The position numbers were made by a program, and so were the translations under genes. 64,000 bases of DNA from AG2 sp036493735 (GTDB lineage: Bacteria; Gemmatimonadota; Gemmatimonadetes; Gemmatimonadales; Gemmatimonadaceae): the NCBI GenBank assembly GCA_036493735.1, contig DASXPH010000090.1, forward strand, positions 62,001 through 126,000, in the 5' to 3' direction. Each line of letters starts with the position of its first letter. Positions within the stretch are counted from its first letter, which is position 1. This document shows, piece by piece, positions 8,232 to 16,214 of this stretch. Under the pieces are notes generated by a model. The model saw nothing but the letters and a program-made list of their open reading frames with translations, was not told the DNA's origin and did not search any database.

Positions 8232-9257
8232 TCAGAATGAAAGGACGCAGCCTCCGGCGCCGTTATTGAAGGCGTTGCTCCAGAGCGACTGCACCGGGAA
8301 GGTACCCGTGCTCAGTTTGACAGTTGCCGATGCACCCTGACCCGACGAGATCCAGGCGCACTTGTCGCCGTTTTCTTCGCCGCTGCTGTCGAGCCATCCG
8401 CCATTCGGGAACTGGTCGCTGATGGTCTCCGCCATCTCGTGGCCTTCGACAATCGTTATGCCGGCATCCGGCCCGAGGCCGTTGAAGTTCGCACCGCAGC
8501 TGGCGCCGGCGTCGGTGATGTAGGGCAGGTTGGTATACGCCACGTTGCCGTACGATGAGGACGTCGCGCTGTGATACGCGCAGTACTGGGTTCCGAATCC
8601 TGAAGCGTTGTTGCCGTGAGCGGTGGCGATGACATACTGCGAGCTTGCATTGCTCGAGGCGCTCGTGTTGCCGAAGTGACCGGCCGCCTTCACGGCTTCC
8701 GCGGCGAGCTGCGACTGACTTGGTTGCGATGCTGCCGCCGACGTGTTGTCGAACCACACGCCGACGAGGATGCCGTTCGGATTACCAGCGGCCGCGCCTG
8801 CCCCACTGCAGAAGACCGTGCCGCTCGATACGCCCTGGCAGTACTGCGTGACGCTGTTCAACCAGCTGCTGCCGCCGGCGCCGTTGAGGAAGTTCTGAAC
8901 GAGGGCGGCTTCGCCAGACGGATCGTTGTTGTTCCACTGCGATCCCCAGAACACGACATAGACGCGCGGTGCGGTCTCGACACCGATACCGCCAATTCCC
9001 CCGTGATAGGAGAGCTCGTTGCTCCTGCGGGGCCGGAGCCGCGACGCACGTGCACGTTGGGCGCCTTCCACGGTTCGATGAATCACGGCGCGCGACAGAG
9101 GTTCAGCTTCGGACCGTGCTACGGAGAAGGAGGTCGCGGCAGCGGGTAATCGATCGGCGGGAGCCGTGGGCGCTCGAGACGATTCCGAGCAAGCGGCGGC
9201 AATCAACAGTGTCGCCAGGGCGCTGACGACGCGGGCGGCATTGGGGCGAGACTTCAT
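8232..9257 (-). CDS. Secreted lipoprotein with an EGHEMAETI motif (possible metallopeptidase)
   Basis: The 341-residue protein has a lipoprotein signal (lipobox AAAC near residue 21), a variable linker, then a conserved secreted domain starting near ETAPRVYVVFWGSQW. It contains several Cys residues and an EGHEMAETISD stretch at about 270, followed by GGWLDSSGEENGDKCAW. This matches a family of secreted bacterial proteins that I know only as hypothetical or loosely EXORDIUM-like. The His-Glu and nearby acidic residues resemble a zinc site, but there is no canonical HExxH. A peptidase role is therefore an inference. ATG 9257 has GGAG upstream and is the only start that gives a clean signal peptide. 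Confidence 0.75.
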   Translation of the reverse strand: MKSRPNAARVVSALATLLIAAACSESSRAPTAPADRLPAAATSFSVARSEAEPLSRAVIHRTVEGAQRARASRLRPRRSNELSYHGGIGGIGVETAPRVYVVFWGSQWNNNDPSGEAALVQNFLNGAGGSSWLNSVTQYCQGVSSGTVFCSGAGAAAGNPNGILVGVWFDNTSAAASQPSQSQLAAEAVKAAGHFGNTSASSNASSQYVIATAHGNNASGFGTQYCAYHSATSSSYGNVAYTNLPYITDAGASCGANFNGLGPDAGITIVEGHEMAETISDQFPNGGWLDSSGEENGDKCAWISSGQGASATVKLSTGTFPVQSLWSNAFNNGAGGCVLSF

Positions 9258-9419
9258 GCGTTTGCTCTCCAGCAGAATGTGACGCGCCCCGATGGATCGG
9301 AGCGCGAGCGAGCAGGATTGGGCGCCCGATTTTATCGCAGGCCCGCTCGGCACGCCAGCTTGCCGGCGTGACACACTAAGAAATTCTTATGTGCTGACCT
9401 TCGCGCTCTGGCCTGCTCT

Positions 9420-11315
9420 TCAGTCTGCTCCGGCCGTGGCTCGATTCGACGCCGGTCGCCCGAGCTCCAGGCTCGGTACCGTGACGCCGTGCCCCGACTG
9501 AAGTGCGTGGAGGCGCGCGTAGACTCCGCCGGCCGCGAGGAGTGTCGCGTGTGTTCCGCGCTCACATATCCGCCCGTGATCGACGACCAGGATCTGGTCG
9601 GCCTGCTGGATCGTCGTCAAGCCGTGGGCGATCATGATCGTCGTCTTCCCGCGCATGAGCTGCCGCAGCGCGTCGAGCACCAGCGATTCGGACACGGCAT
9701 CGAGACCCGTGGTGGGCTCGTCCAGGATCAGGATCGGGGCGTCGCGGACGAGCGCGCGCGCGATCGCGATGCGCTGCTGCTGGCCGCCCGAAAGGGTGAC
9801 GCCGCGCTCCCCGACCATCGTGTCGTAGCCGTCCGGCAGCTCACGGATGAAACCATCGGCGTGCGCGAGCTCGGCGGCGCGGACGATCTCGCCACGGGTC
9901 GCCTCGGGTCTCGCATAGGCGATGTTCTGCCATACCGGCCCGCGGAAGAGCAGCGTGTCTTGCAGGACGAAGCTGATGCGCTCGCGCAGCGACTCTTGGT
10001 AGAACGACCGTACGTCGTCGCCATCAATCAGCACCCGCCCAGACTGGGGGTCGTAGAAGCGCGCGATGAGATTGATGAGCGTCGTCTTACCGGCGCCAGT
10101 GGGACCTACGATGGCGGCGATGGAGCCGGCCGGAATCGTGAGGCTGGCGTCGACGAGCGCGGGACGGTCGGGCGCGTACGCGAACGTCACATGATCGAAC
10201 TCGATCTTGCCATGGAAGCGACGCGCGCGTCGTGCTCCGGGCGAGTCGCGCACGTCGATGTCGAGCCCGAGGAAGCTGTTGATGCGGTCGAAGGCGACGA
10301 GCGCGCGCGAGTATGTGTCCGTCATCTTCGACAGCTCGCGGATGGGCTTGTACATCTTGCTCAGGTAGAGCAGGAAGACAACGAGCGCGCCGGCGGTCAA
10401 CGCGCCGCCAAGGACCTCACGGGCGCCGAACCAGAGCACGGCGGCACTGCCGATGGCAACGATGATCTCCACCGCCGGTGAGAGCTTCGACTTGACGTCT
10501 CTTGCGTGAAGCGTCGACTTCACGATCTGCTCGCTCTGGTATTCGAAGCGCTTCCGCTCATGGTCTTGTCGGCCGAACGCCTTCACCAGCCGAATCGACG
10601 AGAGCACCTCCTGCATCGTCGACATGAGGTCCGCTTCGCGGCCGCGCACGTCGCGCGACGCGCGCTTGATGCGGCGAGTGAGAGTCAAGACCACAACCCC
10701 AAGCGCGGGCAGAATCGACAGCGCGATGAGCGTGAAGCGCCAGTCGAGATAGAGCATCAAAGCACTCATGCCGACCAGCAGCAGGACGTAATACAGTGTG
10801 TCGAGAACGCCCGAAGTTACGGCGCTCTGGATTGCGTCAACGTCGGCGGTGGCGGTGCTGATGACGTCGCCCGTGCGCTTCCTGTCGTGATACGACATCG
10901 AGAGGCGCTGCGCGTGCGTGTAGACGCGACAGCGGAGCTCGTGCGTGACACGCTGGCCTAACGTCGTCACGCACTGCTTCTCGACATAGCTTGCCAGGGC
11001 GCCGACGACCGCGATGACGAGGACCATGGCAACGGCGAACTCGAGGATCGCCAAGGCATTGTCACCGAGGGTCGTCGTGATCACACGGGTGAGGGCGGCA
11101 GGCAATGGCTTGGCGTGCAACACCGTGTCGAGGACGATCTTGATCGGCCAGGGCTCCAGCAGCGTCGCGATGGTCTCAGCGCCCACGGCGGCGAGGCCGA
11201 GCATCAGCGCGCCCCAGTGTCCCGAGAGCAAAACCGCGACGGTCGCTCGGTAGGGCTTTCGAGCGGGAGAGGCCGACGCGTTGTCGGTCGTTGATTGCGT
11301 TTCTACTGATGCCAT
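9420..11315 (-). CDS. ABC transporter, fused permease-ATPase exporter (MsbA/multidrug type)
   Basis: The 631-residue half-transporter has an N-terminal six-helix exporter domain (about 25-330) and a C-terminal nucleotide-binding domain (about 370-605). Visible motifs are Walker A GPTGAGKTT, the Q-loop in SFVLQDTLLF, signature LSGGQQQRIAIARAL, Walker B ILILDEPTTGLD and an H-loop His in MIAHGLTTI. It should act as a homodimer or heterodimer in the inner membrane, exporting a lipid or drug; the substrate is not evident. ATG 11315 has AGGGA upstream. The genes on either side are transcribed the same way but are separated by 162 and 202 bp and look unrelated. Confidence 0.93.
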   Translation of the reverse strand: MASVETQSTTDNASASPARKPYRATVAVLLSGHWGALMLGLAAVGAETIATLLEPWPIKIVLDTVLHAKPLPAALTRVITTTLGDNALAILEFAVAMVLVIAVVGALASYVEKQCVTTLGQRVTHELRCRVYTHAQRLSMSYHDRKRTGDVISTATADVDAIQSAVTSGVLDTLYYVLLLVGMSALMLYLDWRFTLIALSILPALGVVVLTLTRRIKRASRDVRGREADLMSTMQEVLSSIRLVKAFGRQDHERKRFEYQSEQIVKSTLHARDVKSKLSPAVEIIVAIGSAAVLWFGAREVLGGALTAGALVVFLLYLSKMYKPIRELSKMTDTYSRALVAFDRINSFLGLDIDVRDSPGARRARRFHGKIEFDHVTFAYAPDRPALVDASLTIPAGSIAAIVGPTGAGKTTLINLIARFYDPQSGRVLIDGDDVRSFYQESLRERISFVLQDTLLFRGPVWQNIAYARPEATRGEIVRAAELAHADGFIRELPDGYDTMVGERGVTLSGGQQQRIAIARALVRDAPILILDEPTTGLDAVSESLVLDALRQLMRGKTTIMIAHGLTTIQQADQILVVDHGRICERGTHATLLAAGGVYARLHALQSGHGVTVPSLELGRPASNRATAGAD

Positions 11316-11517
11316 CTCATTCCCTGCGTGTCCCTCGCGCCCTGGGTCGACGGTTGGCGGCTACCACCAATGTACGCGTAGGTATACACGACACTATGCC
11401 TCACGCCGTCACCACTCCGGGCGACTCTACCGAAGGTGGCGTTCCGAGGTTTCAGGCGCCAGTCACACATCCGTGTAGCCGTGCCCATTCCCGAGCACGC
11501 ACCAGTGCGCCGGCGCG

Positions 11518-13137
11518 TCAGCGCCTAACGGTCACGACGACACGTTGATAGCGCGTGAGCGGCGGGGTACCGTCGTCGGTGGCCTCCAGAACTAACTGGA
11601 TGGTCTGGCCCGGCAATGCATCGAGCGGCACCTGCACGCTCGTAGTAAGGGAGGCCGAGCTCGAGAGGGTGATCTCGCCGGGATATGTATCCACGTCCTT
11701 CCACCGCCACCAGTTCACGGTGACGGCATTGCCGTCGGGGTCAGTGGCAATGCCCGTGAGCCGAATCGTATCGCCCGGCTGCGCGGATACCCGCGGCTGG
11801 CCCCGGATTGATACTACCGGCTCGTGGTTCGCCCCAACGTAGGTAGGTGTCACCGACCACCTCATGCGAGCGGCGAGCGCGTTCTGCGCCGCCGGAGTGA
11901 AGTTGGGATTCGGTGACGGCGGCCGCGACGCGTCTCCACGGGCCGCCGCGAGCTCCACGCTCTTGAGGAAGTCTTCGTAGCTGAAGGTGCCACCGGTCTG
12001 CACCGCGCGGCCGGTGGGTGCGCCAGACGCTGCTCTCGCCGGGTGGCCGGCCCAGCCGCCGGGCGTGTCGTCCTCGTACGCGAGCAGGCCGTTGTTGAGC
12101 AAGTTCAAATAGGTGTACGTGTCGCCTTCGGCGATGAACTCGCCCTTCGGGCGGGGAGGGGTCCATACGATATACCCCATCGACCTGAGCTCGGGCACTG
12201 AATAGCCGGAGAGGCCGAAGAAGTCGAAGATGTCGCCTTTCACCATCTGCCTTCCGTCGCCCCACACGCGATAGAACGCGCCGAGCGGTCCCTGGCTCGA
12301 GATGTTATCGCGTATCCAGGTCGCGCTGTAGTACACAGCGTTCTCGGCGCTGGAAGTGATGCTGGCGGCGTACGCGAGTGGCACTCCTCCGATGCCGCTG
12401 GGCAGCGATTTGATGTTAGGCCAGTTGGGGTGAATGAAGGTCGCGTAGGTATCATCCTGATCGCCCGACGGCGAGAGGATCGCCTTTCGGGAGACCTTCT
12501 CATAGATCGCCCGCCACTGTGGCGACGAAGAGTATTCGTCCTGAATCGATTTCAGGGCGCGCGCGATCGTGCTCTGGCCACCCCACGCGAGCAGATAGAC
12601 AGGAGCTGACTCGTCGTCCAGCAGAAGCCTCTTGATGAGATCGGAGCCCGGGGTGTCCGTCGAGATGTCGCCGTCGAACGCCACGTTGCCCCAGCGAATC
12701 TTCGACTTCAACTCGCCCGGTGTCGGATAGCTCGGGTCGTGAGCCCGCAGGTTCGGGTAGACTCGCTCGTACATCTCGACCGCATTGTCGATGAATCGCT
12801 CGTCAGGCGACCAGCGCCAGGACTCGCAGGGGCAAAGGTGAAGTCCGAATCGCGTGTACTCGCGATTCGGAACGAACCATTTCTTTCCCGTACCGTCGCC
12901 CTTCCAATGGAAGCCACTGCTGGCGTAGATGATTCCCTCGGTGCGAAAGTCGGTACTGAAGAGGAGGTAGCGGACGAGCGAGTTCGAGTCATCGAGCTCG
13001 GGATCGGTCGTGACCACGACGCGTGGTTTGGCCGCGGAAGGCGCGGGCACACTACGCGTCATTGGAGGCGATTGGCTTCGACAACCGCTAACGGCCGCAG
13101 CTACAAGCGCGAGAGTGACGCGAATTTTATGTCCCAA
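11518..13137 (-). CDS. DUF1593 / Sde182-like nucleoside-hydrolase-fold lipoprotein
   Basis: The 539-residue protein has a lipoprotein signal (MGHKIRVTLALVAAAVSGC) and a nucleoside-hydrolase-like domain opening with RVVVTTDPELDDSNSLVRYL, the Asp-rich metal-binding strand of that fold. A C-terminal Ig-like region (about 430-535) carries DPDGNAVTVNWWRW. This is the architecture of the cellulose-binding Sde182 / DUF1593 family found near plant polysaccharide genes; the true reaction is not settled. The start is a TTG at 13137: no ATG gives the signal peptide, and GAGGA sits eight bases upstream. A decayed GH3 fragment lies on the same strand just upstream. Confidence 0.85.
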   Translation of the reverse strand: MGHKIRVTLALVAAAVSGCRSQSPPMTRSVPAPSAAKPRVVVTTDPELDDSNSLVRYLLFSTDFRTEGIIYASSGFHWKGDGTGKKWFVPNREYTRFGLHLCPCESWRWSPDERFIDNAVEMYERVYPNLRAHDPSYPTPGELKSKIRWGNVAFDGDISTDTPGSDLIKRLLLDDESAPVYLLAWGGQSTIARALKSIQDEYSSSPQWRAIYEKVSRKAILSPSGDQDDTYATFIHPNWPNIKSLPSGIGGVPLAYAASITSSAENAVYYSATWIRDNISSQGPLGAFYRVWGDGRQMVKGDIFDFFGLSGYSVPELRSMGYIVWTPPRPKGEFIAEGDTYTYLNLLNNGLLAYEDDTPGGWAGHPARAASGAPTGRAVQTGGTFSYEDFLKSVELAAARGDASRPPSPNPNFTPAAQNALAARMRWSVTPTYVGANHEPVVSIRGQPRVSAQPGDTIRLTGIATDPDGNAVTVNWWRWKDVDTYPGEITLSSSASLTTSVQVPLDALPGQTIQLVLEATDDGTPPLTRYQRVVVTVRR

Positions 13138-13212
13138 TAGCGGATCCTCGCTTCGCTCAGGATGACAGAGCAGTTCTCCGCGATCCTCCGTGCACTCCGC
13201 GTCGTCTGCGCC

Positions 13213-13395
13213 TCAAGCAATGGTCAACTCCGCGTGAAGCTCGGCTCTGGAGTCCTCGCCAATCCAGACATCGAACACGCTCGATTCCACCGCCCACCTC
13301 TTCGTTTGCGGGCTCCAGAACTAAAGTTCCTCCTTGCCGAGCCGAAAGTGCAATGTCTTCGTCTCGCCTGGCGCGAGTCGGATCCAGGAGCGATG
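13213..13395 (-). pseudogene. Decayed 3' end of a GH3 glycosidase
   Basis: The minus strand reads IRLAPGETKTLHFRLGKEEL, an in-frame TAG at 13321-13323, then FWSPQTKRWAVESSVFDVWI and a final ELTIA before TGA at 13213-13215. This is the conserved end of the fibronectin-III-like C-terminal domain of GH3 beta-glucosidases/xylosidases. Sense is lost upstream of about 13395, and another in-frame stop occurs at 13429-13431. No GH3 catalytic domain is nearby, so this is a gene remnant. The remainder of the 487-bp gap (13138-13624) shows nothing recognisable. Confidence 0.75.
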
Positions 13396-13624
13396 CATGG
13401 ATGTCGTCGTGAGGGAAGGCAGGACGATTTATGCGCTCACCACGCTACGGCTGTACCTTCGGTCGGCGCAACTTCCGATGGACCGGGGCCGGCAATCCGT
13501 GGACTAACCTGCTCAGCTTTCCCACCAAGCGAGCCAGAATCTCGCCCCTGGGCGCCGCTTCGGCTATTACTCGCGAGAATAAACGCCACAGAATGCACAA
13601 CGGACGCTGCCGCGAAAACCAGCT

Positions 13625-14614
13625 TTGACGAGTGGGCAAGTGACCAATCGACATTCATCGGATGGCCTAACGCGAAAGATCGTGCACGCGACGCGTGTTG
13701 GTACGGTGTTTTTCCTGGTGACGAGCGCCGGCCACGCCACGCTCGCCAAGCGCACGCCTGGGACGTTGCTCGTGATGAACGCAGCGTCAATCACCAGACC
13801 GATGCGGGCGGTGCTCGACAGCTTCAGCGCGCACACCGGAGTGGCGTATCAGCTCGAGCCAGGATCGAGCCTCGAGATCGCGCGCCGATTCACCGAGCTG
13901 CATCGCACCGCCGACGCTGTGTTTCTCGCGGATCCCGAGGTCTTCCCACAGCTGCTGATGCCGGAGCACGTGCACTGGTATGCTGTGTTCGCGCGAAACA
14001 GGATTGTGCTCGGATACACTGACGGCTCGCGCGGCTCCAACGAGATCAACGGCCAGAACTGGCGAAAGGTGATCACACGGAGCGGCGTCGAGGTCGGGCG
14101 ATCGGATCCGAATACCGATCCTTCCGGGTATCGCACGCTGCTCACGATGCAGCTCGCCGAGCGGTACTATCACGAGCCTGGTCTGTTCGCGCGATTGCTG
14201 GCCGCCGCACCCGAGCGCAACGTTCGGCCGCGTGAGGCAGACCAGGTGGCGTTGCTCCAGACTCACGAGCTGGACTACATCTGGACATATCAGAATCTGG
14301 CCGAGAACGACGGGCTCAGGTTCGTGAAGCTGCCCGACGAGATCGATCTCGGGAGCCCCGCCGACAGTGTGGCGTACGCCCGCGCTGCCACGCGCATCCT
14401 CGGGAAGCGCGCCGGCGACAGCGTGACGATGCGCGGCGCACCGATTCTATTCGCGTTCACGATCCCGGTGCACGCCGAGAATCGCCCGGCGGCGGAGCGA
14501 TTCATCCAGTATGTGATCTCACCCGACGGAAGGCGCATCCTGCAGTCGCAGCATCTGGACGTGCTGGAGCATGCGGCGGCCTTTGGACATGACGTGCCGG
14601 CCGTGCTTCGTTAG
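13625..14614 (+). CDS. ABC substrate-binding protein, molybdate/tungstate type, orphan
   Basis: A periplasmic binding protein fold (SBP_bac_11 / ModA-WtpA group) begins at GTLLVMNAASITRPMRAVLD. It continues with SSLEIARRFTELHRTADAVF, and VHWYAVFARNRIVLGYTD, the strands that line the oxyanion pocket in WtpA-type proteins, and ends in the PAAERFIQYVISPDGRRIL helix. A hydrophobic export signal (GTVFFLVTSAGHATLA) precedes it. The start is uncertain: the frame opens with a TTG at 13625, and GTG codons at 13640 and 13682 are alternatives; no ATG is available. No permease or ATPase gene adjoins it, so it must work with a transporter elsewhere or have another role. It ends 8 bp from a convergent lipoprotein gene. 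Confidence 0.8.
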   Translation: MTSGQVTNRHSSDGLTRKIVHATRVGTVFFLVTSAGHATLAKRTPGTLLVMNAASITRPMRAVLDSFSAHTGVAYQLEPGSSLEIARRFTELHRTADAVFLADPEVFPQLLMPEHVHWYAVFARNRIVLGYTDGSRGSNEINGQNWRKVITRSGVEVGRSDPNTDPSGYRTLLTMQLAERYYHEPGLFARLLAAAPERNVRPREADQVALLQTHELDYIWTYQNLAENDGLRFVKLPDEIDLGSPADSVAYARAATRILGKRAGDSVTMRGAPILFAFTIPVHAENRPAAERFIQYVISPDGRRILQSQHLDVLEHAAAFGHDVPAVLR

Positions 14615-14622
14615 GCAGCGCT

Positions 14623-15363
14623 TCATTTTCTCGCGGCTTGTTGCGGGCCGACGACCATGACGGACGTAGCCTTCAGGGTACCGTCCGACTGTTTCTTGGC
14701 CGGGATGATGACATTGGTGCCGACCGCGGGCTTCGTGGAGATCGGCGCGATCACGGTGACTGGTGTGCGGGCTGGCACCGTGATGGTCTGCGAGCCGCCG
14801 TTGTAGTTGACTGTCATTCTACCAGCTGCAGCGCCCTGGGCCGCGCCATTCGTCATGCGTGCATTCCCGTTGGTCATTCGAGAATTCGCAACGCTGCCAT
14901 TCGTCATCGTGCTGCGGCTGTTGCCTCCCTCTGGAGCCATCGGCCGACTGCCTTCGCCGAGGCCACGCAATGCCTGAGGGAAGACATGGATCTCGACCGC
15001 GCGCTGGGTGCCGTCGGGTTGCGGAATGGAGGTGACGCCGACGAAGGAGTTGTCGGTCACCTTCGAGAGGTCGCCCGGCTCCCGACTGAAGATCGTCGCC
15101 GGCGAAGAGAGTGCGACATCCACCTGTCCACTCGAGGTCGAGACGGTAATGCGATCGTCGCTCATGCTGACGAGACTCCCGCGGACGATGGTATCGACGG
15201 CTGTTGTCGCGGATGGCGATGCCTTAGGAGAGGGCGAAGAGGTCGCGGACGCCGCCTGGGAGTCCTGAGCCATTGTCCCATTGGATGCTTCGTGTCTGGA
15301 GCAGCCAAGTGTCATCACGCCGGCGGCAATCGCCACGGCGGCAGTCAAAGTTGCAGCACGCAC
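14623..15363 (-). CDS. Lipoprotein with Ser/Thr-rich linker and MTNG repeats
   Basis: The 246-residue protein starts at a GTG (15363) with GGAG upstream. A lipobox (MTLGC) precedes a Ser/Ala/Pro-rich linker. A beta-strand domain follows (about 60-130, VDTIVRGSLVSMSDDRITV), which resembles OB-like DUF5666 modules. The middle holds an Asn/Met-rich repeat (MTNGS, RMTNGN, RMTNGA). A second beta domain ends in NVIIPAKKQSDGTLKATSVM. It is presumed periplasmic. I know of no defined function; a binding or stress role cannot be chosen from the sequence. Confidence 0.65.
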   Translation of the reverse strand: MRAATLTAAVAIAAGVMTLGCSRHEASNGTMAQDSQAASATSSPSPKASPSATTAVDTIVRGSLVSMSDDRITVSTSSGQVDVALSSPATIFSREPGDLSKVTDNSFVGVTSIPQPDGTQRAVEIHVFPQALRGLGEGSRPMAPEGGNSRSTMTNGSVANSRMTNGNARMTNGAAQGAAAGRMTVNYNGGSQTITVPARTPVTVIAPISTKPAVGTNVIIPAKKQSDGTLKATSVMVVGPQQAARK

Positions 15364-15558
15364 CGGAGTTGTCTCCGCTTGAGATCAGGTGCGATTACCA
15401 GCACGTCGCGGGCCTCGCGCTCAGGTGGCGACCTCCATTCGTTGAGCACGCCAAACGTCGCGGATCACGCTAGGCGTGATCTGGGGCGCTAACGATTCGA
15501 TGGTCCTGCGCGTAACTATACCGTTGTTGATCACCCTCCACTCGCCGCAGGACACGCA

Positions 15559-16191
15559 ATGAATCCGCTTCGACACCGCGGACGCGCCGGCGCGTTCATC
15601 GTCGCCGTCGCTTTCGTCGTCGCCGCGCCAAAGGCGTACGCGCAGGACCCCGCTGGGATGGATCACCATCACATGGCGGGCATGGACATGGGCTTACCGC
15701 CCGTCTCAATTCCGAATGGCGCCCTCTTCACCGAGGCCGACGTTCGCTTCATGCAGGGCATGATCGCGCATCACGCGCAGGCCATCTACATGTCGCGCCT
15801 GGCCGCTGGCCACGATGCCAGCGAGCACCTCGTCAAGTTCGCCCAGAAGATCGATCAATCGCAGCAGGCCGAGATCCGGCTAATGCAGCAATGGCTGCGC
15901 GCCAATGGCCAGTTCGCCCCGGACACCTCGGCATGGCGTCAGATGCCCATGCCCGGCATGCTCACGGCCGAACAGCTGAAGCAGCTCGAAGGCGCGAAGG
16001 GCGCGGACTTCGACCGGCTCTTCCTCACGTTCATGATTCAGCACCACGAAGGGGCGCTCAAGATGGTAAGCGACCTGTTTGCCACACCGCTCGCGGGACA
16101 GGACGTCGACGTGTCGGTGTTCGCCAATGACGTCCAGACGGTGCAGACCGCCGAGATCGGTTTGATGCGCCGCATGTTGAGCAATCTTTGA
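15559..16191 (+). CDS. Secreted DUF305 protein
   Basis: The 210-residue protein has a signal peptide (cleavage near AYAQ) and a His/Met-rich stretch DHHHMAGMDMG. A ferritin-like DUF305 helical domain follows, with the paired metal-type motifs FMQGMIAHHAQAIYM and TFMIQHHEGALKM. DUF305 proteins are exported and often linked to copper or other metals, but no activity is proven. The Met/His-rich N-terminus fits metal binding. The LVIVD-repeat gene starts 23 bp after its stop, so the two are probably co-transcribed. Confidence 0.9.
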   Translation: MNPLRHRGRAGAFIVAVAFVVAAPKAYAQDPAGMDHHHMAGMDMGLPPVSIPNGALFTEADVRFMQGMIAHHAQAIYMSRLAAGHDASEHLVKFAQKIDQSQQAEIRLMQQWLRANGQFAPDTSAWRQMPMPGMLTAEQLKQLEGAKGADFDRLFLTFMIQHHEGALKMVSDLFATPLAGQDVDVSVFANDVQTVQTAEIGLMRRMLSNL

Positions 16192-16214
16192 AACCGTCAC
16201 TGGAGCTCTATTCG

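Noticed and set aside
9366..9395. AAGAAATTCTT near-palindrome as a promoter or terminator
   Set aside because: Too short, with neither a stem of useful length nor a T run.
13162..14022. 286-codon plus-strand frame
   Set aside because: It crosses the GH3 remnant antisense and then runs out of frame with the binding-protein gene.
14845..14905. MTNG repeat as a possible mobile repeat or CRISPR-like array
   Set aside because: It is short, in frame and imperfect; better seen as protein low complexity in the lipoprotein.
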